Assembly (NCBI GenBank): GCA_009823395.1
Contig: CM020519.1
Location: forward strand, 17,098,501 to 17,162,500
Length of the DNA: 64,000 nucleotides
Origin: Thamnaconus septentrionalis
Lineage: Eukaryota > Chordata > Actinopteri > Tetraodontiformes > Monacanthidae
Direction of reading: 5' to 3'
This document shows, in pieces, positions 28,201 to 41,700 of the stretch. The position numbers were made by a program, and so were the translations under genes. Within the stretch, counting starts at the first letter, position 1. Each line of letters begins with the position of its first letter. The notes below the pieces were generated by a model that had not been told where the DNA came from, made no database searches, and worked only from the letters and a program-made list of their open reading frames with translations.

Positions 28201-29299
28201 GGTTGGAAATCTTGAGCGCTGCAAATCTTCTGAAACATCTGTTACAACCAAACTGATTCTTTTATGAAGAACAGAGAGGCAGAGAAAGCACAGCCTTGCC
28301 AGACACTCGCTCAAACTGAGATACGGAATGTGCAGCGGCAGTAATGCTCATAAAGAGTATTCAAAATAAAGCGGATTGGAAGATGATATGGTGAGTTTGA
28401 TTAAACTACAGGAAAGTGAGAATCAGTTTGAATTTCACAGCGGGCTCCTGATACCAAATAAGCCTTGGTGATTTGTGGCAATATGGCAGAGAAGCATGAA
28501 ATAATATGTGTTGTGTATCAGTACACAAGTATTATCATTGCAACATTTGATCAGTCACCACGTGCATGAACACATCAGTGCATGCTAGCACAATTTGATT
28601 TCAGCATGTACTTTGGACGATTACTGATCAATTAGTCGCACTGATTAAAGCTAGTCCATCAATTATTGAAACAATAAATGAATTTGATTATGAAAAAAAA
28701 AGCAAATAAATGGCATAATTCTTAACTTGGACTTGTTAATGGACTTGAAGCCAATGCATTAAAAAAAAAAACATCATGTGTCTTGTACTTTGCTGCTGGT
28801 CAGGGTTCTCTTCTTCTATCTCTTGAAATATGAATGTAAAATAGTCCTGCATTATTGCCTTCTAAAAACAAAGTTTTCCAGCTTTCATATGAATTTCCAG
28901 TGACTCAACAACTCAACTTTTGGGACACTGGAGGCAGCAGCAGGACAGACCTCGGAGGCAGGTGTCAAGAGAGGTAGCCGCAAGTGAGAACGTTCATTTC
29001 CAATTCTAATATCATCTTTGAAGAATCGCTTTTTAATATCAAGAATGACTCCTTACACCTCTCAATAATGACACCTTGCTTATTCATCCACACACTATCT
29101 CTCTGTGTCAACCACACACACCATCACAGAGAGTGCAGCCAAGCTTTCCAATCTCATCAATTCCCAAGAAACCAATAACGTTTGTGCTAAAAGAGTGTTA
29201 AAAAGAGCGATTATTCAGGTAATAAAGTTGAGGGGGAGCATTAACGCATTCAATGCAGGATCAGCGACAAGATCACCCTGTTTTCTGACGTGCTCATCT

Positions 29300-29700
29300 T
29301 GTACTGTCTATAGCTATGTTTACATGCGCGCATTTCTCCAATCCGATCCAAACCTTGGTGGATTGGAAATTCCAAATCCACTGTTTACATGGACACTAAA
29401 TAAAATGATCTCATCGTGACGTGCGTATGCATGCACCAAGCGTTTAATCAGAATAACTCATTTGGGCATGCGCATGAGTTGTCTAATTTTCCGGATATAG
29501 TAGTAGAAGAAGAAGCTGCACTTCCGCATGTGTTGTAAATAAACGCCACGTTGTCCGCACATCCTCCTCACAAGCCTTCACAAGCCTTTTTATTTTTATT
29601 TCCAGCGGGCTTTGAAGGCGGCAACGCCATCACGCAGGACGTAGCACATTGTCCGAGACAGGGGTGTGTACATGGACGCCATTCGGAATAATGATTGACA
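29300..29700. mobile_element. Possible DNA-transposon remnant
   Basis: ATGTTTACATG near the left end and GTGTACATGGACGCCATTCGG near the right end, with internal GTTTACATGG and GGAATAA words, resemble a fish interspersed repeat with degenerate inverted ends. No target duplication was found. Confidence 0.35.
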
Positions 29701-32700
29701 TAAACCACCTCTCTCGTTCGGAATAAAATTTTGTTCTGTTCTGAAAGTGCTGTACCAAGACAGGAAGATGCACCTTCAACCATTCCAACTGTACGAAACT
29801 TTGCTTTAATTTGCCTATTTACGTCAATAGAAGGCAAAAGTCTTTCCATTTCAACAAACTGCATTTCTGTCTCAAGTCATTTTGGAAACTTTTATTGACA
29901 GAACTCTTCCACCTTGAGAGGTTGACTTAACTGATCAGTAAAAGTGGATGAACAGTTATGAATCCTGGCTAATGCTGTAAGCATGTCCAAGTACTCGCCT
30001 CATAATATCTACTATCAGTTCTTTTCTCTTGTCACTCTTTCTCCCTTATGTGCACTTGGGGCACTCCATCTGTCACTACAGAATGGATTAGCCTGCCTAG
30101 TCATTGTTTACAACCATCTTTCTTTTCTTTCTTTTTTTTTCCTCATCTGCAGTAACTGAAACTTGGGGAATCATAATCCACGCTACTTTTGTGTGATATA
30201 ATCCACTTTCACAGCATCAAATAATAAGCAACGCTATAAAAGTGGGCTGAACGACATACAGCTGATGCAGGGAAAGTTTTGCTTTCAAGGGTTCTGACAT
30301 CAAGTGATTGATTATTCACCTTTTCTAGTAGCCTCTGTATTTCTAGTTGCAGTAAAGGTCACCACATAATATTAAAAAAAAAAAGATGATGCATTTTTAG
30401 CCTGCAGAAGACTATAGATCAAAAGGTAGACAAAATGTTGGGAAAACAATGCAAGAGTGGTGACTTAGAAAGTCTATGACTATGCAAATTTCCCCATTTT
30501 GGGATAAATAAAGGTAATCTTATTCATAAGAGCACTAAAAAAAAAAAAGAAAACATAGCAAGGAGCATGTCTTCAAGGAAAATGTGTTCACCAATACTTA
30601 TTCTAAATAAATGGAGATCACAAGATAAATCTATACTGGTCAAAGAAACAGGTGGCTTTGTGAAATCAAACCAGAGTTCGTTTTTTTATCTCCTCCTTTC
30701 AACAGCTGTTTTCACTGCACATGGCCGGCAATTTGTTGAGAGGAAAGCTACCAATCAAAGCTGAAACTCTAATTTGTCACAAGCACCGGTTCTCTGATTC
30801 TCCACAAGCCTCCTGTGTTCTGGCTGCTGTCAGACAAGTAAATATACTGGATTTTGAAGTGTTAATTACGTCCATAAGTGGCGGTGTTCGTAAGCTTTTG
30901 CATGCAATATAACTCGCGAGCCATCATAGAGTAACTCTGCTATTGCAATTACAGTTGGTATCGATGCATGTGACAGGTTGGAAGGTAGGTTGGACTATGT
31001 TAGGCCTCCCAAGAGACTTGCAAGGCTACATGTGATATGCACTGAATATAGAGACATGATAATTGATAAATACAAGCACAGTAGCTTTTTGCCTTGCTGC
31101 TAATGTAAACATCAGAGTTTTGATTGTGCAGACATTATTAGTAAGAAACCCACCTCACTGCAGCTGATGCAGTGAGTGTGAACCAACTTAAGTTGCATTG
31201 AAGTGTACAGTGCATGATGACACATGATTACAATATTTTTTGTATGTTTACAAAAATCTGCACAGAATTGACCTCAAGGCCTCAGCTTTAAATGTCAAAA
31301 CTATGATTTCCCACTGGCCTACTGGTATGATTAACTTATCCCGCCGTACACTGTGATCCATTCAACGAGTGATGCTGGCTCTGGTATTTCTCAAGAGACA
31401 GCCCACCCCAAGACCTTGAACAGAGGGAACTTGCATTCCTATCTCCAGCGTGCAGGGGAGAAGGGGTGGGAAGGAGACATGTGAAGAAAAAAAAAAGGAG
31501 AAACGGTGATAAGCAGATGGCAGAGTGGAATGGAGAAAAAGGGAAAGGAGGGCAAAAGTACAGGCTCTGGTCATAGATGATGAAAATCTCAGAGTCCCGA
31601 TGTTGCTTTTCACTACAGGGAGGGAGCAAACAAAAAGCATCACTCCATCACTGAGGGGAGTGGGCGAGAGGAATCAATGGCGCACGGAGACACGCTGGAT
31701 ACAAGGCACAAACGAGGTGTTTTTCCTGTGACCATGTCTGAACAAAGTAGCTCCCAAGCTGTTAAACCCAGGAACACCCAACGGAGACGCTGCAGCTTTT
31801 TCGACACACTTGCGCAAGCACCCGAGATTATCTTCTGGGGGCTGCTCCTCATGAGAAGGAACCGTGACATTTCTCATTCAGCCTGCCGCCCCTTTTAATT
31901 CCGCCGCTACGTATGTTTCGCAACATGTGCACCTCCACCTACGCACTCAATTTAAAATAACCCTACTTAATAATGTAAATGACTCACTGCCTCCAGATCT
32001 GTTCAGCCTTGGCATTCGCCATCAACACTGGGGGGAAGAGGGGGTTGGAGGGGTTGTGTGGTTATTGCACTGCTACTACACTCAGGGAGGAGTTGTGCCA
32101 CCATCACTGAAAACTCAGACAAAACACTGTGTGTGCTTTTTAATCTCCCTGTGGGGCCTAAAGCACCAGCGTTGAGGACATGGCTTGAGGTAGCGGCAAT
32201 AACACAAGACAAGAGCAGCTACCCAGGATCGGGGGGGGGGGGTTGGGGGGGTCACCACTTACAATGAGAAAGAGAGCCCCTCTTGGAGGATGTCATTGGG
32301 ACTTAGAAAATCCCAGGAACAATGACAGGAGCATCATCTTCTACAGAGTGCTTCGTGGGGTGCAGGACCTTACTGATTCAACTGAAGCACATGCAGTTTG
32401 AATCAAAAGGTCTAGGTGTCCCTCGGAATGCAGCGGATTGCTCTCAACCTTTATTTCCAACATTTACCACTTAAGTGCAGGCGGCGTTACGTCGCAACTC
32501 AAATCTTACGCCACGCAGACGGCCATTTTGACTAATGAAACCGATTTCGGCAGCCAGACACTGCGCTCAACTTTACAGTGAACGGCACCGATGACTGGAG
32601 GGAGTGCATCACTTGCAGCAGGAGCACCATCACATGTGCAACCATATTGCACAACATCCTGCCCAGCACCGGGTCTGAAACCGCAAAACTTTCCCCCTGC

Positions 32701-32946
32701 AAAGAAAGAAGGAACAGTGATGGGCGCACCTCACCTGCAGGATTCCTACCGGATGCAATGCATGTGGGGTATGGAGAGAGAGAGGGTGAGGGAGGGAGGG
32801 AGGTTTGAGAGTGCAGACGGTGCACTGAGCCAGAGAGAAAAGAGTTGCCGTGTGCTACGTGAAACAATTTCTGATGCGAATAACATCCTGCGGCTGTGGC
32901 GGCGAAGGCGTCCTCGCTCACAAGGCAGGCACGGATTTATGTCGTG

Positions 32947-32992
32947 AATAACAATAATAATAATAATAATAAAATATATATATATATATAAA
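32947..32992. repeat. (AAT)n/(AT)n microsatellite
   Basis: AATAATAAT units run into ATATATAT. Confidence 0.9.
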
Positions 32993-33679
32993 ACATTAGG
33001 GGGCTCGCTCTGACGGTGTCATCGCTCACACAAGTAAATAATATTTAAAATAAAAAAATAAATAAAAAAAACCGCCAAGCGAGGTTGAAAATGACAGGAA
33101 ACACCACCAGAGCGACTGCAGCTAACCATCCCAATTACACAGCGGTCACGCAGGCATTTAACCAATTACCTTTATCTGATTGTCGTTTTCCCCCCCGGTT
33201 TCCTGTTGCTTTAACGGCCGCGGGTGGATCATCGCTGTGTCAACTGCAAGACTGTCTCGGGGTGATGCGCGGTGAGGGACAAAACGGATTGCAAACATGA
33301 TGCGAACGGCGGATATGAGGGCTACACACACACACGCAGTGACACACCGGGGGGGGGGGTTGACCGGCTAACGACTAGGGGCTCGTCAAAGTGGAGCTGA
33401 ATGATAACTAAAATAGCGAGGGAACAACGACAGGAGCAACACGCAGCAGCGCATCAGTGTTGTCACTGCGCGAGCCGCTAGCCAAACTTTTAAGGGCACT
33501 TTTTCGCTTGGCGGACGGAGACGAATGTATCCCGAATGCTAATAAACTGCGCAAGAAACGAACTACGCCAAGTTGACCGGCGTTAACAACGGGGGAAATA
33601 CATAAAAAAAAAAAAAGAAAACGGCGACGGCGACGACTGTCAGTGGCGACATCAACGGGGAGGACAGAGCAAAACTCAC

Positions 33680-33950
33680 CTTTAATAATCTCCACCTTGT
33701 CGGCGTCGTAGAGGAGGAAAATAGCGCTCACAAACGGTGCCGCCGGCGTACAGTCGGAATTGAATGAACCCGCATCAAAGCCTGTCGGGTTCGTTTAAAA
33801 AAAAAAAAATGTATTCATACACAAATATCAAAAGTTTCTTCACGTTGTCGGTCTTGTCGTCCGCGTACTCTCCGCCGAGCGAGCGACCGCCTCTCGCTTG
33901 GTTCAAAATCAGAAGTTCATCCAAAGTTGCAGCGGTTCGCTCCGCCTCCC
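33680..33950 (-). other. sipa1l1: Putative non-coding first exon of SIPA1L1
   Basis: Reading the minus strand, CpG-rich sequence ends at ATTAAAG|gtgagt (donor 33,678-33,679). Joined directly to the acceptor at 2388 this gives AAAG-C-ATG-A, with A at -3 of the main start. The upstream end is a guess, because no transcription start can be read from sequence. If transcription starts above 33,775 a short ATG frame (33,775 down to 33,728, 15 codons plus TGA) would lie upstream of the main start. Additional 5' UTR exons inside the 31-kb intron cannot be excluded. Confidence 0.5.
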
Positions 33951-33976
33951 GACGGCGATGAGGTCACCGCCTCCCA

Positions 33977-33983
<7 letters not shown>

Positions 33984-34037
<54 letters not shown>
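33984..34037. repeat. (CT)n microsatellite next to SIPA1L1 promoter
   Basis: About 27 CT units, GA on the transcribed sense, about 30 bp from the inferred first exon. The Leu-Ser and Arg-Glu frames across it are artefacts. Confidence 0.97.
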
Positions 34038-34039
<2 letters not shown>

Positions 34040-34756
34040 ACTCTCCTCTCTCTCCCGCAGCTCTACTATCGCGAGAGGAAACTCGGGAGCACTGGTGGCT
34101 AGCGGAGGACTGTGGTTAGACCGTCTCGCGACACTGAAGTGGAAAAAGAGGGGGGGGGGTGAAGCGGTGGAGCTGGTGACAGGATGGGAGAGAGGGAAAG
34201 CGTTGCTCTGGCAACACAATCGGAAAGAGTTTTTGTTTTTTCGTCTCCTCCCGCAGCGGGTTTATTTTTCGCTCAAGCAACTGGTGTGTTGGTTTGAGTG
34301 TTGGTTTCAAATGATACAGAGAGAAAATCAGTGGATTTCAAGCAACAGGTGTCATGTATATAGAAATGTAATACATTTGTAAATTTAGGCTCCATGTCTT
34401 TAGCTCCATATCCATATTGCCACAAAATAGCGAATGTGTCTTGGCCGGGCTGTTGTGTTTTGTTGTTGTTTTTAATGTCCTTGTCAACATGTCAATTTAA
34501 TTGTTTTTGTTCGTAATCATTCCCATAACAGCAACATTTTCTCCCAGACGTCATAAATAACTAAATGTAAATAGATAATAAACATGTCAACATGTTTATC
34601 CGTTGATATGTCGCAGGAACTGCCATAATCACCTCTGAATGATGACGTCACTATTCTCTGAAATCCCTTTCACCCTCCCTCCCTTCCCCTTTTTTAAAAT
34701 TCATTGTACGTTCTGGTTCCATTCCAGGCGGCTAATATTTTCATCTTACTAACTCC

Positions 34757-34794
34757 CCCACACACACCCACACACACACACACACACACACACA
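34757..34794. repeat. (CA)n microsatellite
   Basis: About 18 CA units with one CCA interruption. Confidence 0.95.
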
Positions 34795-37496
34795 TTTATC
34801 TAGGCCTTCTTTTAATTTTCACCGTCAGTCAGCATGCATCCATTACTTTCAAATGTCATCCTGGATTACATAACAATTTAATCAAGACAAAGGAAAAGCG
34901 ATTAGCATCATTAAAACCTCTGTTCTCCTGCAGGTCCGTGCGCACTGACATTCCCCCACCCCACAGTCTTGGGTTGGATGTTGGTGTGGGCGGTTTGTAT
35001 TGTTCTCTTGTGGAGACCTGCCCCTCCCCTCCCCCATGCCCTCCTCTCAAGGATAGGCTGAAATAGTCTTATTCAGTCTGCCAAAGTGAAGACTCCTGAC
35101 CAGCAATAAACCACACACACAAAAAAAATGACCAGTTGTTTGTGACATAAGACATGACGTGAGGTATCTCTTATTCGTAGGCGCACTTACTTTCTTTTTA
35201 GTTGCAATCGTAAGATTTGCCTGAGCTGTGAGTAGTTTCTTTTGTTAAATCTGTATTATCCAGCCAATGAATAAGAACCTTTCTAACTCTAAAACACCAA
35301 TGATATCTTTGATTCTGGAAAGAACTTTTAAATGGGGTGCTTTTTGTTTTATTTTATTAAGCAAATCAATTAATCAAAACCCCCTTGTCTCTCTTGTGTG
35401 GACAGAAAATGCCAGAAAATACAAACACTCTTTGGAAGTTTAGAATTGTATTGATTAAATTAATAAAATTGACTCCATTTCCATGATGAGCAAGATTGTG
35501 TACTACGTGTATTAATCAGCAGGTTAAAAGTTAAATTAAATATAGTATACCAGTTAATTTTATGAACTATTTAACGTGTTTACTAAACCAGCATGAAAAG
35601 TCGCTTTTCGTGGGTGAAATTTTATACTTTTTCTTTTGGACTTTCTTATTTGTAATTTCATATTTTGCAGCTGCCTCCAGCTTCAGTGCTGCTAAATTGA
35701 GAAAGTAAACGCGTCGGCATAAAGGAATGTCTCTTCGGGAGTTTATACTACCCCCTCGCAGCAACAATCAGGATGGGTAAACGGCGGCAGCTGACCAAGT
35801 TATATTAAGATGTCAAGTAGTGAAGGCAGGCAGCGGGGGACCACCTAAAGGATGCCTGACCGCAGCGGCCCTGTGAGGGCAAGCGGCTGGAATTCCTGGC
35901 CGCGTTGCCCCTGGATGCCAAAGAATGGGCCCCATTCACATAGACTGCACTCAGACAGGCCCTCTGCGCTAATAGAGATTGACATGAAGAAGGATAGCAT
36001 GTAGTTTTCGCACACACTGTCTCTTTTGTCCCCCTCACTTAGAGGCATTGTGCGGACAGTGGGCACTGAAAATAGACAAAAATTTGATGTGCTTGTTTGA
36101 CACAAGCTGTTTGGATTAGAGTGTGTGTGTGCAATTAGGGGTTCGTTGCACGCTGTTGTTTTAGAGGGTAAAATGAGTTATTCACACGGATCAGTGATTG
36201 ACACACATTTCAGGGGGGACTCCTTACATTGTCCTCAAAGCTTATTGTGCGTACTCAGCGACAAACTATTGCAATTGTTTTTTTCCTTTTATATTTGGAT
36301 GTTGGATGATGCAGAGCGGGTATTTTCATCCTACGTCTGCGCAACAACGGTAATGATAGTTGCACAGGAAAGCACGCGTTTGTGAAATGTTAAAGCGCAG
36401 AGCTTCAGTATTTAAAAGCCAAGCGATCGAGGTTGTGCCTCACCTGCAATGTTAGTCGCTATCCTGAAGTTGATGCATTTAAATGCAGCACACTTCCGGT
36501 GTGTGTGCCCTCAGAGATGCTTGGTTGGTTGGCAGCAGAGCCACCCAAACTGTTTCATGCCATCCGGCTTTATTGACCTTGAAGTACACTCGCCCCCGAG
36601 TTGAATTCCATGCGGCCAAAGCAAACAAAGAGGAGAGCGAACAAAGAGGGAGGTCAATCATGACTAATGTTGTGTTTGTGTGTGTAATGGATGTCGCTTT
36701 TTACCCACGAGCCTTTGTCGACTCTGACGAGATAAGAGAGGCGGAGCTTTCTTTCAGCTTCACGTTTGAGACTCTTGCAAAGGGTTTGAGGGCATCAGGA
36801 GATTTCTCTCATGAGGGTGAAGTAACTCTGCCAAAGTGAAGTGTCTGAAATTAAGTTTTTTTTTATCCTCTCCCCTTCCCTCCTTCCCCCCTGCTACGGG
36901 GTACAAGTGTGTCCCTGCGGAACTTCTGTTTGACATTGTGCGGGCTCCGCGCGCACCTAGCTCAGAGCCACCCGGCAAAGTTGAGCACACAGTGTATTGC
37001 ATACTGATCTCCATCCCTGCACAGTAAAAAAAAAAAAAAAAAAAAAAAAAAGGGAAAGAGTGGGGTGAGGTGGGTGGTCTCTCGAAGGGCTTGCATCACA
37101 TTTGATTCTCAAAAAGCTGCGCTGAGCTGCACTCAGAGCCTCGTCAGGCCCCTTTGTAGAGCAGAGGACTCCAGCGGGAGGGTCTTTAAAGAAGCAGCGG
37201 CGCAGACAGAAGTCAACTTCAAAAATACCTTCCTTGCCCGGCCCAGCGTGCGTGCGTGCGTGAATGTGTGCACACATCTGCGCACAACCTACCAGCAGAA
37301 AGGGAACTGAAGTGGGGAGGGAGGTGGCGGAGACAGAGGGGGGGTGAGTCACGCTTGTGTGAAAACAGGAGTGGAGAGGTGGGAGGGTGACATCACGGCA
37401 CCCTGCGGAACAACAAGTGCCTTTGCAGCTGGACCGCGTTCAAGCTTGTGCACACACACACACACGCATGCAGTTATATATGTACACGGGCACGCT

Positions 37497-37504
37497 CATC
37501 CTCC

Positions 37505-37545
<41 letters not shown>

Positions 37546-37553
37546 CTGCCTCT
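37497..37553. repeat. (TCC)n/(CTT) polypyrimidine tract
   Basis: About 57 bp of CCTCCT/CTTCCTC, preceded by a short CA run at about 37,449-37,464. A triplex-prone purine/pyrimidine strand bias is visible. Confidence 0.9.
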
Positions 37554-38125
37554 CAATTGGAACCGCCTCCGTCGCACGTGCGGAGGGAACAAAGCCGCAC
37601 ATCCAGAGGAAACACAGGAGTCGCTGCGTTTTTCGCCTCGTTCAACTTTGTATGGGGGGGTCAACTGAATGTCTGGCGCCAATGGTTGGTCGGGATGTGG
37701 GCACGTTCAGACAGGATTTTGGGAGGTTGAGAACCAAACTACGTCGATGTTTAAAGGAGGGGGTGAGGAGGTGCGTCACATATTGACAGTTGCTGCGATC
37801 CTTCACTCCCTTCCTTTGCATGTTTGATACTGCCTGCATTCTGTGTGTGTGTGTGTGTGTCCCCTTCCTTAGTGATGACAGAACAAGACAGACAGACAGA
37901 TGGACAGACGGAGTTTGCACAGCGTTCAGATGTGAGCACACAAAGAAGGCAAGTTGCTGATGCTGTGCACAAAAGCAGCCTGGTGCCGCTGCAAGCTTTG
38001 TGTCTTCCCACGACGACAGGGTGACAAACACACTTGAGTCGTGCCCAACCTGTGGATTTTTGCCGACTGCCGCATCAGGCAATTTGTGTTTTTGGAAGAT
38101 TCGGCTGGCAAGTGACAGCAAACCA

Positions 38126-38729
38126 ATGGCTGTGTCTCAATTCAGGGTCTGCATCCTTCGAAGCATGCATTTGAAGGCCAGTTGCGTCACAGCACTGAGT
38201 GAAGGCTTGTCCCAATTCCCAAAACTCCGAAGGACGCTCCAAATGCGCCCTCGAAATGTGTCCTACTATTAGCCGATTCGAAGGATGCACCGCTACTATC
38301 CTTCGCGTCCTTCTGTATCCCAGGATGCTTTGCGTGCTGCTGCAAAACATTGTGAGATCCTGGGAAGTCAGCCGAAATTCGTGGCATGTGCTGGCAAAGA
38401 CATAACGTAAAAATTTATGTATTTAAATTTCACGTAAAATATTCAGTTTTTAACGTAGGGTTTTTACTTATTGGAACATCCAACGCCATGGTTGGATGGC
38501 GAACCAATGGTTAGCTTGATGCTATAAAAACGTCACTTCCGGGGTTGGGCAGCAGGAGGGAACGGCGGTGACGAAACCAGGAAATATGCCGAAGGCTAGA
38601 CCGTCCAATGTGGTTACCCGGGAGGCGGGTTTGGGTTCGTCCTTCTCGGCCGGGTCCTTCAAAGGACCCGCCTTCCGACGGAGGGCGCTTCCTTCGAAGG
38701 ATGCAGCCCCTGAATTGAGACACAGCCAT
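38126..38729. mobile_element. MITE with 38-bp terminal inverted repeats
   Basis: The left end ATGGCTGTGTCTCAATTCAG continues into a CTGCATCCTTCGAAG word. The right end is its reverse complement with one mismatch in 38 positions. Internal CTTCGAAGGATGCA words recur. The element is 604 bp without a transposase frame. No clean target duplication is visible, so the superfamily (hAT versus Harbinger-like) is open. Confidence 0.8.
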
Positions 38730-41700
38730 AATGTCTTCTTTTGGACTGTAGCCCAGAATGGACAAAATGCACTCACGCTATCCTGTGAAGTTATGAAAGG
38801 CCACTGTTGGTGGCTCGGTCGCCAGGTGAAGGTGTCTTGAATCTGATAGCCTCTTGTTATTAACAGCTGATTCCTTCCCACCGAGGCTTCATGGAGTTAA
38901 AATTTCAAAGAAATCATTTTTTTTCAGCACCTTGAATATACTTGTTTTAATCACAGAATCCAGCTCAGTCAGCCTCACATGGTCAAGAAGAGGGCTTAGT
39001 GTCAGTTTTAGAGTGCAGATGGAACAAATGGCTCAGGGTGGTGTCACTAACCTGGAAGATTCGAGAGCAGGGCCCTTTGGGACATCACCAAGGGCTGATT
39101 TCCTCTGGAGCCAGCAAAAAACAAAAGTCCAGGTAGGATTCTTGACTCTGGAAAGTTCACTGACGGTCAATAACAAGTGAATTTTTGCATTTATGGGATG
39201 TTATAATCCGTCTTGAATGTACGTGGCCACTTTGTTGCTATGGAAACTAGCCGTAAACGCATTAGTAGGATATTTTTAGTTTTGCGTTTCTCCCCCATCT
39301 TTCACTCGTTTTGCAGTCTTCATCTGTCCTGGTCACGATATGTTTTTGGCTGGAGAGCCCTGCATTTAGTCTTCCTGCTCGGTTGTGTTTTTAGCAATTA
39401 CATCGAGTCCGCCTGGTGGAATCTTGTCAGAATTTATGTCTCTGGTGTCTCTTTTTTTTCCTCTTTAAATAATCAAAGCATGTTGCTCCTTGTGTGAGTT
39501 TGGTGCAATCAGGTGTCTTTTTTGTGTTCACAAAGGTCTTGGGATGGAAGGGCTCATTTTAATCAACGCTTTGTTTTTAAAGGGCCCCTTGGTCTCTGCG
39601 CTCAGGTTTGTCAAACTTTTTTTTTTTCCACCTCTGAATTGAAAGAGGAACATTTACCAGCAGATTTGTCATCAACATCCATCAGCAAAGACTTCCCAGG
39701 GCTGCACAGTCAAAGGAGGACATTGTCACACGCGTTTGATGCTATCAGTTTTGCCTCATTCCTTGACAAAAGACTTAAATAATAAGACATTACAAATTTT
39801 TAAAAAATTATTCACGTGATTCTTCACTTTCTTTTCCTCCACTGAGGGAGTTGCAATACAAAAAGCTCAGCTAAAACAAACAAAACAGAACAGAAATTTT
39901 CACTGCCGAAAAAGGATTTGTTTTGTTTTCTTGTCAGACACTTTATTCTAGTTGCAAAGCGGAAGCATAAATTGATGACATTGGAACACAAAAGAGGAAA
40001 AAGCATCTAAGAACTGCCTATTGATCTGACAGTCTGTTTTCAAGTTTCTGTTGTTACTGTTTGTGAGAAACATGAATCAGATTATGTTCCATTTATTTCA
40101 GGCTCCATATTACAGAAAGCACACTTTACTGATAACAATTATGCATCTTTGGCAAGTCTGTGAACTCAATAGAAAAGAAAAAATACCATATTTCACTAAT
40201 TTTGTTTGCTGATCTTCTAAAAATAAAAAAACACAAAAAAACCATGCTAAAACAATCAACTTTGGAAATCAGCCCTCTTTGACATCACAAAGGGAGCCTA
40301 TACTTCCCACACTTCCTGATGCAGCCTTCAAGACGGATTATTTTTGTCCCCAAACTTGGAAGTCAAGAAGAATTCATGTGGCTTTGAAAACTTCAGGGAG
40401 CTAAATATGCTGTTTTCTAGAGATCTCTGGGGGTCTCGGGTTGAATATTGATGCATAGCCGCTCCGGTGGAGTCTGAGGTGAAAAATAGAGACGTGAACA
40501 TCGGTGTCGAGGGCCGTAAAATAAGCTGTGTTGTTTCTTAAATAGCGCAGTTAAACTGTAATTGTATACACATTGTATTAACCAGTGGTCGAATCCATCA
40601 GGCAAACCTTCCTTGCATCACCAGTCCCTTAACAACTAAAAATAAATGCTCTTTTGCAAAAATCGCACGCCGCAATTGACGACCAAAAAGCTGTCATATC
40701 TATTGTGTAATGTCATTGTTCTCCGCAGGGAGCTGTGCCCATCGCACCTTCCCGCTCCCGTCAGTTGGCTCTCTGGGTTTAGACGACGGAGGCGGTTCTC
40801 ACAGGTAGCCTCGGCGAGCGCCGTGTAACCGCAGGTGGCAATGAGAGGGACGGGGGACAAAACAATCCGATGTCAGATCTGGCTGAACACAGAAACCTTC
40901 CGCCCACGCCGCCAAGTGTGTGTGTATGCGTGCGTGTATGACTTGGAGTCTATTTTCTCCTCTGATTTTCAAGCACACAGCAAACAACTGCTGGTCTGTT
41001 TGGAATGAGGGCACTGGCAGCCACTAAAGGAAGCACATGGGCGGAGAGGTAGATGGGGGTGGGTAGGTGGGGGTGGGCGGTTGTCTGACTCTGATCTGGT
41101 AGGTTGCTGCTGCACTTAATTAGCGCTGCCAGACAGGTATTTCAGGAACTATGAAATAATTCTCACCTTTTTACCTCATCTTTCTTCCATAATTGTCTGT
41201 CTTCTCACCTGCCCGGCTCCAGTTTGACCTTCTGCAACAGTCAAAGCAGTCATAAAGACAGCAAGTGTGAATAGTGTGTGTATCAAAGCACCAATCCTTG
41301 AGACAACTTCAGTATTTACAATTCGAGCTCTAGCATGTTGTAGCAGTTCTTTTTCTCAGATTCGCTCTCGCAAGTTGAACTTTCCCAGCAAGATTCAACC
41401 CAAGCTGGTAATTATTTTCATTTTTGTGCATTTGGGTTGTAGCCTGAATTAGTTTATTGTCACGCTGCCCTCTAATCTTAAAAAGAGAGGAGTGCATTTA
41501 CAGTCGGACTTAGCACCAGCAGACTCCAGACTGTTGAATAAAGACCAAAAACACCGCAAGCAATATCAAAGACGAATTCTTCTCAGCTGGAAATATGAAT
41601 CACCTCTGAATTCCAAGATGTTTTGGGAACATTTAACGGGACTTATTGCCTTCAGAAAGAGTGACTCACGACACAAGCACCCATGGACATATTTTTGGAG

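Larger units (their letters stand above)
33400..34150 (-). promoter_or_regulatory. CpG-rich promoter region of SIPA1L1
   Basis: CpG dinucleotides are frequent around 33,420-33,760, 33,845-33,960 and 34,065-34,130, unlike the AT-rich DNA on either side. A 54-bp CT tract (GA on the transcribed sense) lies at about 33,984-34,037, just upstream of the inferred first exon. No convincing TATA box is visible. The assignment rests on position upstream of the only good donor in the block. Confidence 0.5.

Noticed and set aside
33408..33731. Minus-strand frame reading through the inferred SIPA1L1 first exon, which on direct splicing would stop at an ATGA overlapping the main start
   Set aside because: The frame begins with GTG, not ATG, so there is no AUG-initiated upstream frame ending there; the overlap is coincidental unless non-AUG initiation is shown.
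36125..38121. Cluster of overlapping medium open frames in the intergenic region
   Set aside because: Both strands and all frames are similarly open because of GC-rich and simple-repeat sequence; no protein family or splice pattern was recognised.
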